DNA of 64,000 nt from Streptomyces monomycini (GCF_022271435.1 NZ_JAFIQY010000011.1:62001-126000); one strand, 5' to 3'. Shown: positions 51,976-61,862, numbered from the stretch's first letter. Numbers and translations: made by a program. Notes: generated by a model from the sequence alone, not told the origin.

Positions 51976-54543
51976 ATGGCACGCGGCAAGCTACGGATCT
52001 ATCTCGGCGCTGCACCGGGCGTCGGCAAGACGTACTCGATGCTGTCCGAGGCGCACCGGAGGGTGGAGCGCGGCACGGACGCCGTGGTGGCGTTCGTCGA
52101 GCACCACGGCCGGCCCCGCACGGAAGTCATGCTGCACGGTCTGGAGCAGACCCGGCGCGCGGAGCTGGAGTACCGGGGCTCGGTCTTCACCGAGATGGAC
52201 GTGGACGCGGTGCTGCGCCGCGCGCCCGCGGTGGCCCTCGTCGACGAGCTCGCGCACACGAACGTGCCGGGTTCCCGCAACACCAAGCGCTGGCAGGACG
52301 TCGAGGAGCTGCTGGAGGCCGGGATCGACGTGATCTCGACGGTCAACATCCAGCACCTCGAATCGCTCGGTGACGTCGTCGAGTCGATAACGGGGGTGCG
52401 GCAGCGCGAGACCGTGCCGGACGAGATCGTCCGCCGGGCCGACCAGATCGAGCTGGTCGACATGTCGCCCGAGGCGATCCGGCGCCGGATGGCGCACGGC
52501 AACATCTACAAGCCGGACAAGGTGGACGCCGCCCTCTCGAACTACTTCCGGCCGGGCAATCTGACCGCTCTCCGGGAGCTCGCGTTGTTGTGGGTCGCCG
52601 ACCGGGTGGACGAATATCTGCAGCAGTACCGTTCCGAGCACAGTGTTTCCAAGATCTGGGCGGGGCGCGAACGCATCGTCGTCGGTCTCACCGGCGGGCC
52701 CGAGGGGCGTACGCTCATCCGCCGCGCCTCCCGGATGGCGGCCAAGGGCTCGGGCAGCGAGGTTCTCGCCGTCTACATCGCGCGCAGCGACGGACTGACC
52801 TCCGCCTCGCCCAAGGAACTCGCCGTGCAGCGGACCCTCGTCGAGGATCTCGGCGGCACGTTCCACCACGTCATCGGCGACGACATACCGAACGCGCTGC
52901 TGGAGTTCGCGCGCGGGGTCAACGCCACCCAGATCGTGCTGGGCTCCAGCCGCCGCAAGACCTGGCAGTACGTGTTCGGGCCGGGCGTCGGCGTCACCGT
53001 CGCCCGGGACTCCGGGCCCGACCTCGACGTCCACATCGTCACGCACGACGAGGTCGCCAAGGGGCGCGGGCTGCCGGTGGCGCGCGGCGCCCGGCTCGGG
53101 CGGGCCCGGATCATCGCCGGGTGGCTGGTCGGCGCCGTCGCGCCCGTACTGCTGTCGCTGCTGCTCACCGCCATCGACAACGGCCCCGGCCTGGCCAACG
53201 ACGTCCTGCTCTTCCTCTTCCTGACCGTCGCCGCCGCGCTGCTCGGCGGGCTGATGCCGGCGCTCGCCGCGGCCGCGGTCGGGTCCGTGCTGCTGAACTT
53301 CTACTTCACCCCGCCCACCCACTCGATCACCATCGCCGACCCCAAGAACATCGTCGCCATCCTGATCTTCTTCGCGGTCGGCGTCTCGGTGGCCTCGGTC
53401 GTCGACCTGGCCGCCCGCCGCACCCACCAGGCGGCGCGGCTGCGTGCCGAGTCGGAGATCCTCTCCTTCCTGGCGGGCAGCGTGCTGCGCGGCGAGACGA
53501 CGCTGGACGCGCTGCTGGAACGGGTACGGGAGACGTTCGGCATGGAATCGGTCGCGCTGCTGGAGCGGGCCGGCGACGTCGAGCCGTGGACCTGCGCGGG
53601 CCGCGTCGGCGGCGCGGCGGAGGGCGACCCGCAGGCCAGGCCGTTGATGCGGCCCGAGGACGCGGACGTGGACATGCCGGTCGGCGACCACATGGCGCTG
53701 GCCCTGACCGGCCGGGTGCTGCCCGCCGAGGACCGCCGGGTGCTCGCCGCCTTCGCCGCGCAGGCCGCCGTCGTACTGGACCGCCAGCGGCTGGTCGGCG
53801 AGGCGGAGCGGGCCCGCGAGCTGGCCGAGGGCAACCGCATCCGGACGGCGCTGCTGGCCGCCGTCAGCCACGACCTGCGGACGCCGCTGGCGAGCATCAA
53901 GGCGTCGGTGACCTCGCTGCGCTCCGACGACGTCGCCTGGTCCGAGGAGGACGAGGCGGAGCTGCTGGAGGGCATCGAGGCGGGCGCCGACCGGCTGGAC
54001 CACCTGGTCGGCAACCTGCTGGACATGTCCCGCCTGCAGACCGGCACGGTCACCCCGCTGATCCGCGAGATCGATCTGGACGAGGTGGTGCCGATGGCGC
54101 TGGGCGGCGTCCCCGAAGGCAGCGTCACCCTGGACATTCCCGAGGAACTGCCGATCGTCGCCGTGGACCCGGGACTGCTGGAGCGGTCCGTCGCCAACCT
54201 GGTCGAGAACGGCGTCAAGTACAGCCCGGAGGGCGAGCGCGTCCTGGTCTCCGCGAGCGCCCTCGGCGACCGTGTCGAGCTGCGGATCGCCGACCGCGGC
54301 CCGGGCGTGCCGGACAGCGCCAAGAACCGTATCTTCGAACCCTTCCAGCGGTACGGTGACGCCCCGCGCGGCGCGGGCGTGGGCCTGGGCCTCGCCGTCG
54401 CCCGCGGCTTCGCCGAGGCGATGGGCGGCACCCTCGCCGCCGAGGACACCCCCGGCGGCGGCATGACCATGGTCCTCACGCTGCGTGCCGCCCCCGGCGG
54501 ACCGCCGGTACAGCCCGACCTCCCGGCCCAGGCGACGACGTGA
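51976..54543 (+). CDS. kdpD: Sensor histidine kinase KdpD
   Basis: This is an 855-residue K+/turgor sensor. Order of domains: N-terminal KdpD domain with the Walker A-like GAAPGVGKTYSM (about 11-22), a USP-type domain (about 225-345), four membrane helices (about 370-470), a GAF-like region (about 490-600), HisKA with the phosphoacceptor His in AAVSHDLRTPLASIKASV, and HATPase (NLVENGVKYS, GAGVGLGLAVARG). It signals low K+ to KdpE, which activates kdpFABC. Separation from kdpC by four genes is unusual. Confidence 0.95.
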   Translation: MARGKLRIYLGAAPGVGKTYSMLSEAHRRVERGTDAVVAFVEHHGRPRTEVMLHGLEQTRRAELEYRGSVFTEMDVDAVLRRAPAVALVDELAHTNVPGSRNTKRWQDVEELLEAGIDVISTVNIQHLESLGDVVESITGVRQRETVPDEIVRRADQIELVDMSPEAIRRRMAHGNIYKPDKVDAALSNYFRPGNLTALRELALLWVADRVDEYLQQYRSEHSVSKIWAGRERIVVGLTGGPEGRTLIRRASRMAAKGSGSEVLAVYIARSDGLTSASPKELAVQRTLVEDLGGTFHHVIGDDIPNALLEFARGVNATQIVLGSSRRKTWQYVFGPGVGVTVARDSGPDLDVHIVTHDEVAKGRGLPVARGARLGRARIIAGWLVGAVAPVLLSLLLTAIDNGPGLANDVLLFLFLTVAAALLGGLMPALAAAAVGSVLLNFYFTPPTHSITIADPKNIVAILIFFAVGVSVASVVDLAARRTHQAARLRAESEILSFLAGSVLRGETTLDALLERVRETFGMESVALLERAGDVEPWTCAGRVGGAAEGDPQARPLMRPEDADVDMPVGDHMALALTGRVLPAEDRRVLAAFAAQAAVVLDRQRLVGEAERARELAEGNRIRTALLAAVSHDLRTPLASIKASVTSLRSDDVAWSEEDEAELLEGIEAGADRLDHLVGNLLDMSRLQTGTVTPLIREIDLDEVVPMALGGVPEGSVTLDIPEELPIVAVDPGLLERSVANLVENGVKYSPEGERVLVSASALGDRVELRIADRGPGVPDSAKNRIFEPFQRYGDAPRGAGVGLGLAVARGFAEAMGGTLAAEDTPGGGMTMVLTLRAAPGGPPVQPDLPAQATT

Positions 54544-54667
54544 ACGGGCGTCCCGCCGCCACCGGGGCGGCACCGCGCGTGCCGCCCCCCGGCCCACTGG
54601 AGCCGCCATCCAGCCGACACCCCGCGGGCACGGCCCGGCGGGTTTCCCCACCACGAGGAGAACGACA

Positions 54668-55351
54668 GTGAACCGGGTGCTTGTGGTCGATGACGAGCCG
54701 CAGATCGTACGGGCCCTCGTGATCAACCTGAAGGCGCGCAAGTACGAGGTCGACGCCGCCCCCGACGGGGCCACCGCCCTCAAGCTGGCCGCCGCCCGCC
54801 ACCCCGACGTGATCGTCCTGGACCTCGGGCTGCCCGACATGGACGGCGTGGAGGTGATCAAGGGGCTGCGCGGCTGGACCCGGGTGCCGATCCTGGTGCT
54901 CTCCGCCCGGCAGACCTCCGACGAGAAGGTCGAGGCGCTGGACGCCGGGGCGGACGACTACGTCACCAAGCCGTTCGGGATGGACGAGCTGCTGGCCAGA
55001 CTGCGGGCCGCGGTGCGCCGGGCCGAGCCGACCGGGCCCGCCGAGGACGAGGTGGTCGTGGAGACCGAGGGCTTCACCGTCGACCTGGCCGCGAAGAAGG
55101 TCAACCGGGACGGCCGGGACGTGCGCCTTACGCCGACCGAGTGGCATCTGCTGGAAGTCCTGGTCCGCAATACGGGCCGTCTCGTCAGCCAGAAGCAGCT
55201 CCTCCAGGAGGTCTGGGGGCCCTCGTACGGCACCGAGACCAACTACCTGCGGGTCTACATGGCACAGCTGCGCCGCAAACTGGAGAGCGACCCCTCGCAC
55301 CCCCGGCACTTCGTCACCGAGCCCGGCATGGGCTACCGCTTCGAGCAGTGA
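54668..55351 (+). CDS. kdpE: Response regulator KdpE
   Basis: This is a 227-residue OmpR-family regulator, partner of KdpD. The receiver shows DDEP at the N-terminus and phosphoacceptor Asp in VIVLDLGLPDMDG; the C-terminal wHTH domain has RLTPTEWHLLEVLVRNTGRL. The GTG follows GAGGAGAA; the gap from kdpD is 124 bp. Confidence 0.93.
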   Translation: MNRVLVVDDEPQIVRALVINLKARKYEVDAAPDGATALKLAAARHPDVIVLDLGLPDMDGVEVIKGLRGWTRVPILVLSARQTSDEKVEALDAGADDYVTKPFGMDELLARLRAAVRRAEPTGPAEDEVVVETEGFTVDLAAKKVNRDGRDVRLTPTEWHLLEVLVRNTGRLVSQKQLLQEVWGPSYGTETNYLRVYMAQLRRKLESDPSHPRHFVTEPGMGYRFEQ

Positions 55352-55430
55352 CCGCGAGCCCGGGAGGCCGGGCGGTGCGGCGTCGTCCGGGGCCGTGATC
55401 CAGGGCCCCGCGCACCGGTACGCTGGCCTC

Positions 55431-55829
55431 ATGAGCGCTGGGACCCGATCCGAGAAGCCGGCAGGCCGTTTCCGCCGGATGCTCGACAGGCTGTCCTCCT
55501 CCGAGGAGGAGCTGGAGTCCGCCGAGCTGCAGCAGGACGCGCAGAACACCGGCTGTACCCGCATCTGCGACTGCGACGACCGGCAGATAGTCAAGGTCAC
55601 CGGCACCCTGCGGCATGTGACGCTGCGGCCGCGCGCCGGTGTGCCCGCCCTGGAGGCGGAGCTGTTCGACGGCTCCGCCGCACTGGACGTGGTGTGGCTC
55701 GGCCGGCGTGCCATCACCGGCATAGAGCCGGGCCGCAAGCTCATCGCCTCCGGCCGGATCTCCATGAGCCACGGCCGCCGGGTGCTGTTCAATCCGAAAT
55801 ACGAACTCCGACCACTCGGACAGGAGTAG
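55431..55829 (+). CDS. OB-fold nucleic-acid-binding protein
   Basis: This is a 132-residue OB-fold protein. The beta-barrel core begins at IVKVTGTLRHVTLRPRAGVP and continues to LIASGRISMSHGRRVLFNP, with DVVWLGRRAI between. An N-terminal helix (EEELESAELQQDAQN) and a CTRICDCDD Cys-rich motif precede it. It may bind single-stranded nucleic acid. It lies 3 bp before the DUF3159 gene. Confidence 0.8.
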   Translation: MSAGTRSEKPAGRFRRMLDRLSSSEEELESAELQQDAQNTGCTRICDCDDRQIVKVTGTLRHVTLRPRAGVPALEAELFDGSAALDVVWLGRRAITGIEPGRKLIASGRISMSHGRRVLFNPKYELRPLGQE

Positions 55830-55832
55830 CCG

Positions 55833-56693
55833 GTGACGTCTGACGACCGACCGAACCGAACCACCGGACCGGCCGGCGAGCCGGCCCAGGAGCAGGACAC
55901 CGCCGCGGACGGGAGAGCCGTCACCGAGGCCGCCCTGTTCGAGGCTTTCGGCGGCGTGCGCGGCATGGTCGAGACCGTGCTGCCCGGCCTGCTGTTCGTC
56001 ACGATCTACACGGTCAACAAGGACCTGCACATCTCGGCGATCGCCGCACTGGCGGTCTCGCTGGTGCTGGCCGTCGCCCGCCTGGTGCGCAAGGACACCG
56101 TCAAGCACGCCTTCAGCGGCGTCTTCGGGGTGGCCTTCGGCGTGGTCTTCGCGATGATGACCGGCAACGCCAAGGACTTCTACCTGCCCGGCATGCTCTA
56201 CACGCTGGGCCTGGGCGTCGCCTACATCGTCACCACGCTGGCCGGAGCGCCGCTGATCGGCCTGATCCTGGGGCCGGTCTTCAAGGAGAACCTCTCCTGG
56301 CGCACCCGCAACCCGGGCCGCAAGAAGGCGTACGCCAAGGCCAGCTACGCCTGGGGCGCGATCCTGCTGGCCAAGTGCGCGGTCCTCTTCCCGCTGTACT
56401 GGTGGGCGGACACCACGCACCTGGGCTGGGTGCTCATCGGGCTGAAGATCCCGCCGTTCCTGCTGGCGGTCTGGCTGACCTGGCTGTTCCTCGCGAAGGC
56501 ACCGGCGCCCATCGACGTCTTCGTGGAGATGGAGGCCAAGGAGAAGGCCGAGGAGGAGGCGAAGGCGCGGCGCGGGCGCGAGGCGCGGGAGAGCGACGTC
56601 CTGGACGGGGTGGCCACGGACCTCGCCGCGGACATCACGCCGCAGGCGCTGGCCGCCGAGCAGCAGGGCCGGGCGCCGCAGCACCGCGGCTGA
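55833..56693 (+). CDS. DUF3159 family membrane protein
   Basis: This is a 286-residue multi-span membrane protein. About 6 hydrophobic segments are visible, such as VETVLPGLLFVTIYTVNKDL, ALAVSLVLAVARLV, GMLYTLGLGVAYIVTTLAG and AILLAKCAVLFPLYWW. The C-terminal 50 residues are charged (MEAKEKAEEEAKARRG). DUF3159 is related to intracellular-septation-like proteins, but its role is unknown. Start GTG. Confidence 0.85.
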   Translation: MTSDDRPNRTTGPAGEPAQEQDTAADGRAVTEAALFEAFGGVRGMVETVLPGLLFVTIYTVNKDLHISAIAALAVSLVLAVARLVRKDTVKHAFSGVFGVAFGVVFAMMTGNAKDFYLPGMLYTLGLGVAYIVTTLAGAPLIGLILGPVFKENLSWRTRNPGRKKAYAKASYAWGAILLAKCAVLFPLYWWADTTHLGWVLIGLKIPPFLLAVWLTWLFLAKAPAPIDVFVEMEAKEKAEEEAKARRGREARESDVLDGVATDLAADITPQALAAEQQGRAPQHRG

Positions 56694-56755
56694 GGCCCGC
56701 GGTACCGACTGCCGCTGACTCAAGGCCGTACGAAGGCGCAGGGCCGTACGAAGAC

Positions 56756-56790
56756 GCAGGGCCGGGAACCCCAGAGGTTCCCGGCCCTGC
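56756..56790. terminator. Bidirectional terminator
   Basis: GCAGGGCCGGGAACC (56756-56770) and GGTTCCCGGCCCTGC (56776-56790) make a perfect 15-bp stem with a 5-base loop between the DUF3159 gene and the convergent trkA genes. Two 18-bp direct repeats (GGCCGTACGAAGGCGCAG-like) lie just upstream. Confidence 0.8.
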
Positions 56791-56818
56791 GCCGTACCGT
56801 CCTGCGGACCGCCCGCCG

Positions 56819-57487
56819 TCACGCCTCGCGGCGTACCGACAGCAGGTCCTCCAGCTGCTCCTCGCGCGACTGGGCCGCGACGAACAGCAGCTCGTCACCC
56901 GCCTCCAGCGCGTCCTCCTTGTTGGGGGTGAGCACCCGGTTGCCGCGGATGATCGTGACCAGCGAGGTGTCCTCCGGCCACTCGACGTCCCCGACCCGGG
57001 TGCCGGCCAGCGCCGCCTCCGGGGGCAGCGTCAGCTCGACGAGGTTGGCGTCGCCGTGGCTGAAGCGCAGCAGCCGTACGAGATCGCCGACGCTCACCGC
57101 CTCCTCGACCAGCGCCGACATCAGGCGCGGGGTGGAGACGGCGACGTCCACGCCCCAGGCCTCGTTGAACAGCCACTCGTTCTTGGGGTTGTTGACGCGG
57201 GCCACCACCCGCGGCACGCCGTACTCGGTCTTGGCGAGCAGCGAGACGACGAGGTTGACCTTGTCGTCGCCGGTCGCCGCGATGACGACGTTGCAGCGCT
57301 GCAGCGCGGCCTCGTCCAGCGAAGTGATCTCGCAGGCGTCGGCCAGCAGCCACTCCGCCAGCGGCACCCGCTCGACCGAGATCGCCGTCGGCGCCTTGTC
57401 GATGAGCAGGATCTCGTGCCCGTTCTCCAGCAGCTCGCCCGCGATGGACCGGCCCACCGCGCCCGCGCCCGCGATAGCGACCCTCAT
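56819..57487 (-). CDS. TrkA/RCK potassium uptake regulatory protein
   Basis: This is a 222-residue cytoplasmic regulator: TrkA-N Rossmann domain (GAGAVGRSIAGELLENGHEI, nucleotide binding; about 1-125) plus TrkA-C (about 140-222). It gates K+ transport by nucleotide binding. Its start overlaps the stop of the second TrkA gene by 4 bp. Possible K+ transporter partner is not next to it here. Confidence 0.88.
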   Translation of the reverse strand: MRVAIAGAGAVGRSIAGELLENGHEILLIDKAPTAISVERVPLAEWLLADACEITSLDEAALQRCNVVIAATGDDKVNLVVSLLAKTEYGVPRVVARVNNPKNEWLFNEAWGVDVAVSTPRLMSALVEEAVSVGDLVRLLRFSHGDANLVELTLPPEAALAGTRVGDVEWPEDTSLVTIIRGNRVLTPNKEDALEAGDELLFVAAQSREEQLEDLLSVRREA

Positions 57488-58152
57488 GCGTGCGCCTCCT
57501 CGGGCCCTTCGGCGAACACCGCTTCCACCTTCTCGACCTCGTCGGTGCGCATCATCACGTGCACCAGGTCGCCTTCCTGCAGCACGGTCTGCGACGTCGG
57601 CAGCATGGCCTCACCCAGCCGGGTGAGGAAGGCGACGCGGACGCCGGTCTCCTCCTGGAGCTGACTGATCTTGTGGCCCACCCAGGCCGCCGAGGTGTGC
57701 ACCTCGGCGAGCTGGACGCCACCGCTCGGGTCGCGCCACAGCGGCTCTGCCCCGGAGGGCAGCAGCCGGCGCAGCATCTGGTCGGCGGTCCAGCGCACGG
57801 TGGCGACCGTCGGGATGCCCAGGCGCTGGTAGACCTCGGCGCGGCGCGGGTCGTAGATCCGGGCCGCGACGTTCTCCACGCCGAACATCTCGCGGGCCAC
57901 CCGGGCCGCGATGATGTTGGAGTTGTCGCCGCTGCTGACGGCGGCGAAGGCGCCCGCCTCCTCGATCCCGGCTTCGCGCAGGGTGTCCTGGTCGAAGCCG
58001 ACCCCGGTGACCCGGCGGCCGCCGAAGCCGGAGCCCAGACGGCGGAAGGCGGTCGGGTCCTGGTCGACCACCGCGATCGTATGACCCTGGCTCTCCAGGG
58101 TCTGTGCGAGCGCGGAACCCACCCGCCCGCACCCCATGATGACGATGTGCAT
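57484..58152 (-). CDS. TrkA/RCK potassium uptake regulatory protein
   Basis: This is a 222-residue paralogue of the neighbouring protein with GCGRVGSALAQTLESQGHTI, a TrkA-N fold with the Asp in VVDQDPTAF for NAD(H), and a TrkA-C domain ending in VHVMMRTDEVEKVEAVF. The pair likely forms hetero-octameric RCK rings. It heads the two-gene operon. A 331-bp region (58153-58483) separates it from a divergent channel-like gene and holds no supported gene. Confidence 0.88.
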   Translation of the reverse strand: MHIVIMGCGRVGSALAQTLESQGHTIAVVDQDPTAFRRLGSGFGGRRVTGVGFDQDTLREAGIEEAGAFAAVSSGDNSNIIAARVAREMFGVENVAARIYDPRRAEVYQRLGIPTVATVRWTADQMLRRLLPSGAEPLWRDPSGGVQLAEVHTSAAWVGHKISQLQEETGVRVAFLTRLGEAMLPTSQTVLQEGDLVHVMMRTDEVEKVEAVFAEGPEEAHA

Positions 58153-58483
58153 CGGCCCCTACCTCGCACCTTTCCCTGTGCTGTGACGCCGGCTGCTTCG
58201 ACCTGGCGTGTTCGGCGACCACGCTACCTGGCGTGGGGACCGCTGCATCCACGCAGTTCGCCCGCACGGCCCTCTCGGGCGTTAAGAACGCGACAAGAGA
58301 ACATAAGGGGCGGGTAAGTTTCCTTGCGGTGCGGCTGGGAATCTGGTCCTCGATCAAGGGGCGGGGCGTTCGTGCCGGGCGCGCCCGGCCTGTCCTGGAC
58401 CGGCCCTCTTCGCCCCGGTCCGGGCCCCGCGGCCGGTCGCGGTCACGTGCGCCGGGCCCACTCCGTGAGGCACGCTGAGCGGC

Positions 58484-60595
58484 GTGTCCACCGTGCCTCA
58501 GCAGCCCCAACAGGGCGCACCCGCCCCGCATATGGTCGTCTGCGGCGACGACGCCCTCGCGCGCCGCCTCGCCGCCGAACTCAAGGACGTCTACCGGGAG
58601 CGGGTGACGCTCGTCGTCCCCTCCGCCAGGGAACCGCACCGGCCCCGCATCCCGCCGCCCGCCGGAGCCCTGGGGCGGGCCCAGGCCCTGCTGGGGCGGG
58701 TCTCGGCGGCCATGGCGCGTACGCAGACCGGCTCGCCCGACGCTCCTGGAGGCGAGGCCGGGGGCGAGGGGGGTCTCGGGGGCGTCGAGGAACCGCCCGA
58801 CGAGCCCGTACGGGTCCTGGAAGCGGCGGAGGCCGACGACGACACCCTGGCCGAGGCCGGGATCGGCGCGGCCGGAGCGCTCGCGCTGGTGTACGACGAT
58901 GACGAGACCAACATCCATGCCGCGCTGCGCGCCCGGCGGCTCAACCCGCGACTGCGGCTGGTGATCCGCCTCTACAACCGCAAACTCGGCCAGTACCTGG
59001 AACAGTTGCTGGACCAGGCGGCGGCCGTCGGCGCCCTGGACACCGAGGGGGCCGACGCGTCCACCACGGTCCTGTCCGACGCCGACACCGTGGCCCCCGC
59101 GCTGGCGGCCACCGCCGTCGCGGGCACCAGCAAGGTCATCGAGGCCGACGGTCTGCTGCTGCGCGCCGTGGAACGCAGCCCCGCCCGGCAGAGCCCGGCC
59201 GCGGCCTCCGGACTGTGCCCGCTCGCCGTCCTGACGGCGACGGCGGACGTGGCCACCGACCCGTCGGACCCCTCGGTTCCTTCGGGCGCGCCGGGCGGGA
59301 ACGATCCGTCCGCCGACGACGGCCCCGAGCTGCTGCCCGACGACCTCACCGCGGCGGCCGCCGCCGGGCGCGGCACCGTCGTCCTGGAAACCGTCACCTA
59401 CCAGGGCCGCCAGTCGCGTCCTGGCAGCCGGAGCGGCCGGGGACGCCCACAGCGGCGTGACGGCGCGGCCACGCGGTGGGGACCGGGCAGCCTGCGTGGC
59501 CGGGGCGTACCGCTGGGCTCCTTCTTCTCCCGCAGGCTGCGCTGGTCGCTGGCCGGCGTCGTCGGCGCCGTCCTCGCACTGGCCGTCGCCTCCTCCTTGA
59601 CCACCGGTGACTCTCCGCTGCACGCCACCTACCTCTCGCTCCTCGACCTCTTCGCCATCAACGAACCTGCCATCGGCGAGCCGGTCTCCCGCAAGGTCCT
59701 GCAACTCCTGTCCGGTCTCACCGGTTTGCTGCTGCTGCCCGTCCTGGTGGCCGCCGCGCTGGAAGGCCTCGGCACCTTCCGCAACGCCACCGCGCTGCGC
59801 CGCCCGCCGCGCGGGCTGTCCGGGCACGTGGTGCTGCTGGGTCTCGGAAAGGTCGGTACGCGGGTACTGACCCAGCTGCATGAGCTGGGCACCCCCGTGG
59901 TGTGTGTGGAGGCGGACCCCGAAGCGCGCGGCATCGCGCTGGCGCGCCGGCTGCGGGTGCCGACGGTGGTGGGGGACGTCACGCACGAAGGTGTACTGGA
60001 AGCCGCGAAGATCCAGCGCGCGCACGCTCTGCTTGCGCTGACCAGCGACGACACCACCAATCTGGAAGCAGCCCTCTACGCCCGCTCCGTCAAGCCGCAG
60101 CTGCGCGTGACGCTGCGCCTGTTCGACGACCACTTCGCCACCGCCGTCTACCGCACGCTGCGCGCCGCCCACCCCCGGGCGCGCACCCGCAGCCGCAGCG
60201 TCAGCTTCCTGGCCGCGCCCGCCTTCGCCGGCGCGATGATGGGCCGCCAGATCATCGGCGCCATCCCCGTCGAGCGGCGGGTCCTGCTCGTCGCCCGGGT
60301 CGAGGTGCGCGGCCACGCCGCCCTGGAGGGCCGCACGATCGCCGACGTGTTCCGGCCAGGACTGCTGCGCGTCCTGGCCGTGGACACCTCCGCCCCGGAC
60401 GACCCGTCGGGCCTGGAGACCGGCACCGCCCAGGAGACGCCGGAGCGCGGCCGCGCCCGGCTCGTACGGGAGCTGGGGGAGGGATACGCGCTGCGGCCGC
60501 AGGACCGCGTCCTGCTCGTCGCCACCCGCCAGGGGCTGGGCGAGCTGCTCTCCCGGAATCCGCGCGTGGCGGAGGCGGTACGGCAGGAGGCGTAA
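58484..60595 (+). CDS. Double-RCK, two-TM channel-like protein
   Basis: This is a 703-residue protein. The N-terminal part (about 15-280) is a degenerate TrkA-N-like domain (MVVCGDDALARRLAAELKDV). Residues about 345-430 hold two membrane helices around a short reentrant-like segment (LLDLFAINEPAIGEP), where K+ channels carry TVGYGD. A second, intact TrkA-N (about 443-580, HVVLLGLGKVGTRVLTQLHE) and a TrkA-C-like part (about 590-703) follow. It resembles ion channel-related RCK proteins. Ion flux is unproven. Confidence 0.8.
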   Translation: MSTVPQQPQQGAPAPHMVVCGDDALARRLAAELKDVYRERVTLVVPSAREPHRPRIPPPAGALGRAQALLGRVSAAMARTQTGSPDAPGGEAGGEGGLGGVEEPPDEPVRVLEAAEADDDTLAEAGIGAAGALALVYDDDETNIHAALRARRLNPRLRLVIRLYNRKLGQYLEQLLDQAAAVGALDTEGADASTTVLSDADTVAPALAATAVAGTSKVIEADGLLLRAVERSPARQSPAAASGLCPLAVLTATADVATDPSDPSVPSGAPGGNDPSADDGPELLPDDLTAAAAAGRGTVVLETVTYQGRQSRPGSRSGRGRPQRRDGAATRWGPGSLRGRGVPLGSFFSRRLRWSLAGVVGAVLALAVASSLTTGDSPLHATYLSLLDLFAINEPAIGEPVSRKVLQLLSGLTGLLLLPVLVAAALEGLGTFRNATALRRPPRGLSGHVVLLGLGKVGTRVLTQLHELGTPVVCVEADPEARGIALARRLRVPTVVGDVTHEGVLEAAKIQRAHALLALTSDDTTNLEAALYARSVKPQLRVTLRLFDDHFATAVYRTLRAAHPRARTRSRSVSFLAAPAFAGAMMGRQIIGAIPVERRVLLVARVEVRGHAALEGRTIADVFRPGLLRVLAVDTSAPDDPSGLETGTAQETPERGRARLVRELGEGYALRPQDRVLLVATRQGLGELLSRNPRVAEAVRQEA

Positions 60596-60712
60596 GGGGC
60601 TGCCTCCGGGCCCCTGCGGCTCACCAGGCCGGACGCCCGCGCTCCGTCCGGCAGGATGGAGGGTGCTCCGAAGGCGGGGCGGTGCACGGCGCGACGGCAG
60701 GGAGTGCGGACG

Positions 60713-61819
60713 GTGAAGGACGGCGGAATGTCCCCGGAATACCTGGAGGGCTACACCACCCTCCTCGCCGAGGTGTCCGACACCGGGCGACTGCCCCGGC
60801 GCGCGGAGCTGGACGCGCTGCGGGAACTGGGGGAGCGGGCCGCCGAGTCGGGGCAGGGCCTGCGCGAACTGGTCGGGCTCTTCCTGGGGGAGACACGGCG
60901 GGTCTGGGGCACGCTGCCCGGGGTGGCGCGGGCGGCCGGCGCGGCGGAGCGGGCCCACACCGGCGACGCCGTGCTGGGCGCGGTGGACGCCGCCATCGCC
61001 GCGTTCGGGGAAGGCCACGAGCGTGCGCAGCGGCTGGCCGTACGCCAGGAGGAGGCCGCGCGGCGCGAGTTCGTCGACGACCTGCTGTACGGGCGCAGCG
61101 ACCTGGGCCGGCTGGCCGAGCGCGCCGAACGGTTCGGGCTGCGGCTGGCCCACGAGCACGCCGTCGCCGTGGCCGAGGGCGACGAGCCCTTCGACGACAT
61201 CCACCCGGTCGCCCGCCGGGTCGAACGCGAACTGCTCGGGCGGTTCGGTGACCGCGACGTCCTGATCACCACCAAGGAGGGCCGGCTGATCTGCGTCGGC
61301 GCGAGCCGCGAGCGTACGGTGCTGGACGCCTTCGCCACGTACGCGCGCTGGCCCGACGTGGGCCGGCCCGGCGCGCGGCGGGTCGCCATCGGCCGGGTGC
61401 ACTCCGGCGCGGGCGGGGTGGTGCACTCGTACGAGGAGGCGCTGGGCGCGCTGGAACTGGCCGAGCAGCTGGAGCTGGACGAACCGGTGCTGCGCGCCGC
61501 CGACCTGCTGGTCTTCCCCGTCCTGCTGCGCGACCGCGCCGCCATGGCCGACCTCGTCCACACGGTCCTCGGGCCGCTGACGCAGTCGCGCGGCGGGGCC
61601 GGCCCGCTGCTGGAGACGATCGGGGCGCTCGCGGCGTCCGGGTACGTCAACGCCGAGGCCGCCCGCCGGCTGAAGGTGAGCGTGCGCACCCTGTCGTACC
61701 GCCTGGCGCGGATCAAGTTCCTGACCGGCTACGACCCGGCCGACGGCCTCCAGCGCTTCACCCTGGAGACGGCGGCGATGGGCGCGCGGCTGCTGGGCTG
61801 GCCGGACAAGCCGCTGTAG
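60713..61819 (+). CDS. PucR-type helix-turn-helix regulator
   Basis: This is a 368-residue regulator. The N-terminal half (about 1-150) is all-helical. A GGDEF-like CdaR middle domain follows (about 155-280; AHEHAVAVAEGDEPF), and the C-terminal PucR HTH (about 315-360) has AARRLKVSVRTLSYRLARIK. GTG 60713 and ATG 60728 are both plausible starts; an ATG at 60656 lacks a site. The regulated pathway is unknown. Confidence 0.82.
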   Translation: MKDGGMSPEYLEGYTTLLAEVSDTGRLPRRAELDALRELGERAAESGQGLRELVGLFLGETRRVWGTLPGVARAAGAAERAHTGDAVLGAVDAAIAAFGEGHERAQRLAVRQEEAARREFVDDLLYGRSDLGRLAERAERFGLRLAHEHAVAVAEGDEPFDDIHPVARRVERELLGRFGDRDVLITTKEGRLICVGASRERTVLDAFATYARWPDVGRPGARRVAIGRVHSGAGGVVHSYEEALGALELAEQLELDEPVLRAADLLVFPVLLRDRAAMADLVHTVLGPLTQSRGGAGPLLETIGALAASGYVNAEAARRLKVSVRTLSYRLARIKFLTGYDPADGLQRFTLETAAMGARLLGWPDKPL

Positions 61820-61838
61820 GGCGCGAACAGGGGGACAA

Positions 61839-61862
61839 CCGGCCGGTGCCTCTACCGGCCGG
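61839..61862 (+). terminator. Hairpin after the PucR-type gene
   Basis: CCGGCCGGT (61839-61847) and ACCGGCCGG (61854-61862) form a 9-bp perfect stem with a 6-base loop. Confidence 0.55.

Noticed and set aside
58153..58483. Possible c-di-AMP riboswitch before the TrkA pair
   Set aside because: Such RNAs often precede K+ genes, but the characteristic ydaO blocks seen at 15678-15833 are missing here. Only short direct repeats CCTGGCGTG and a 6-bp hairpin are present.
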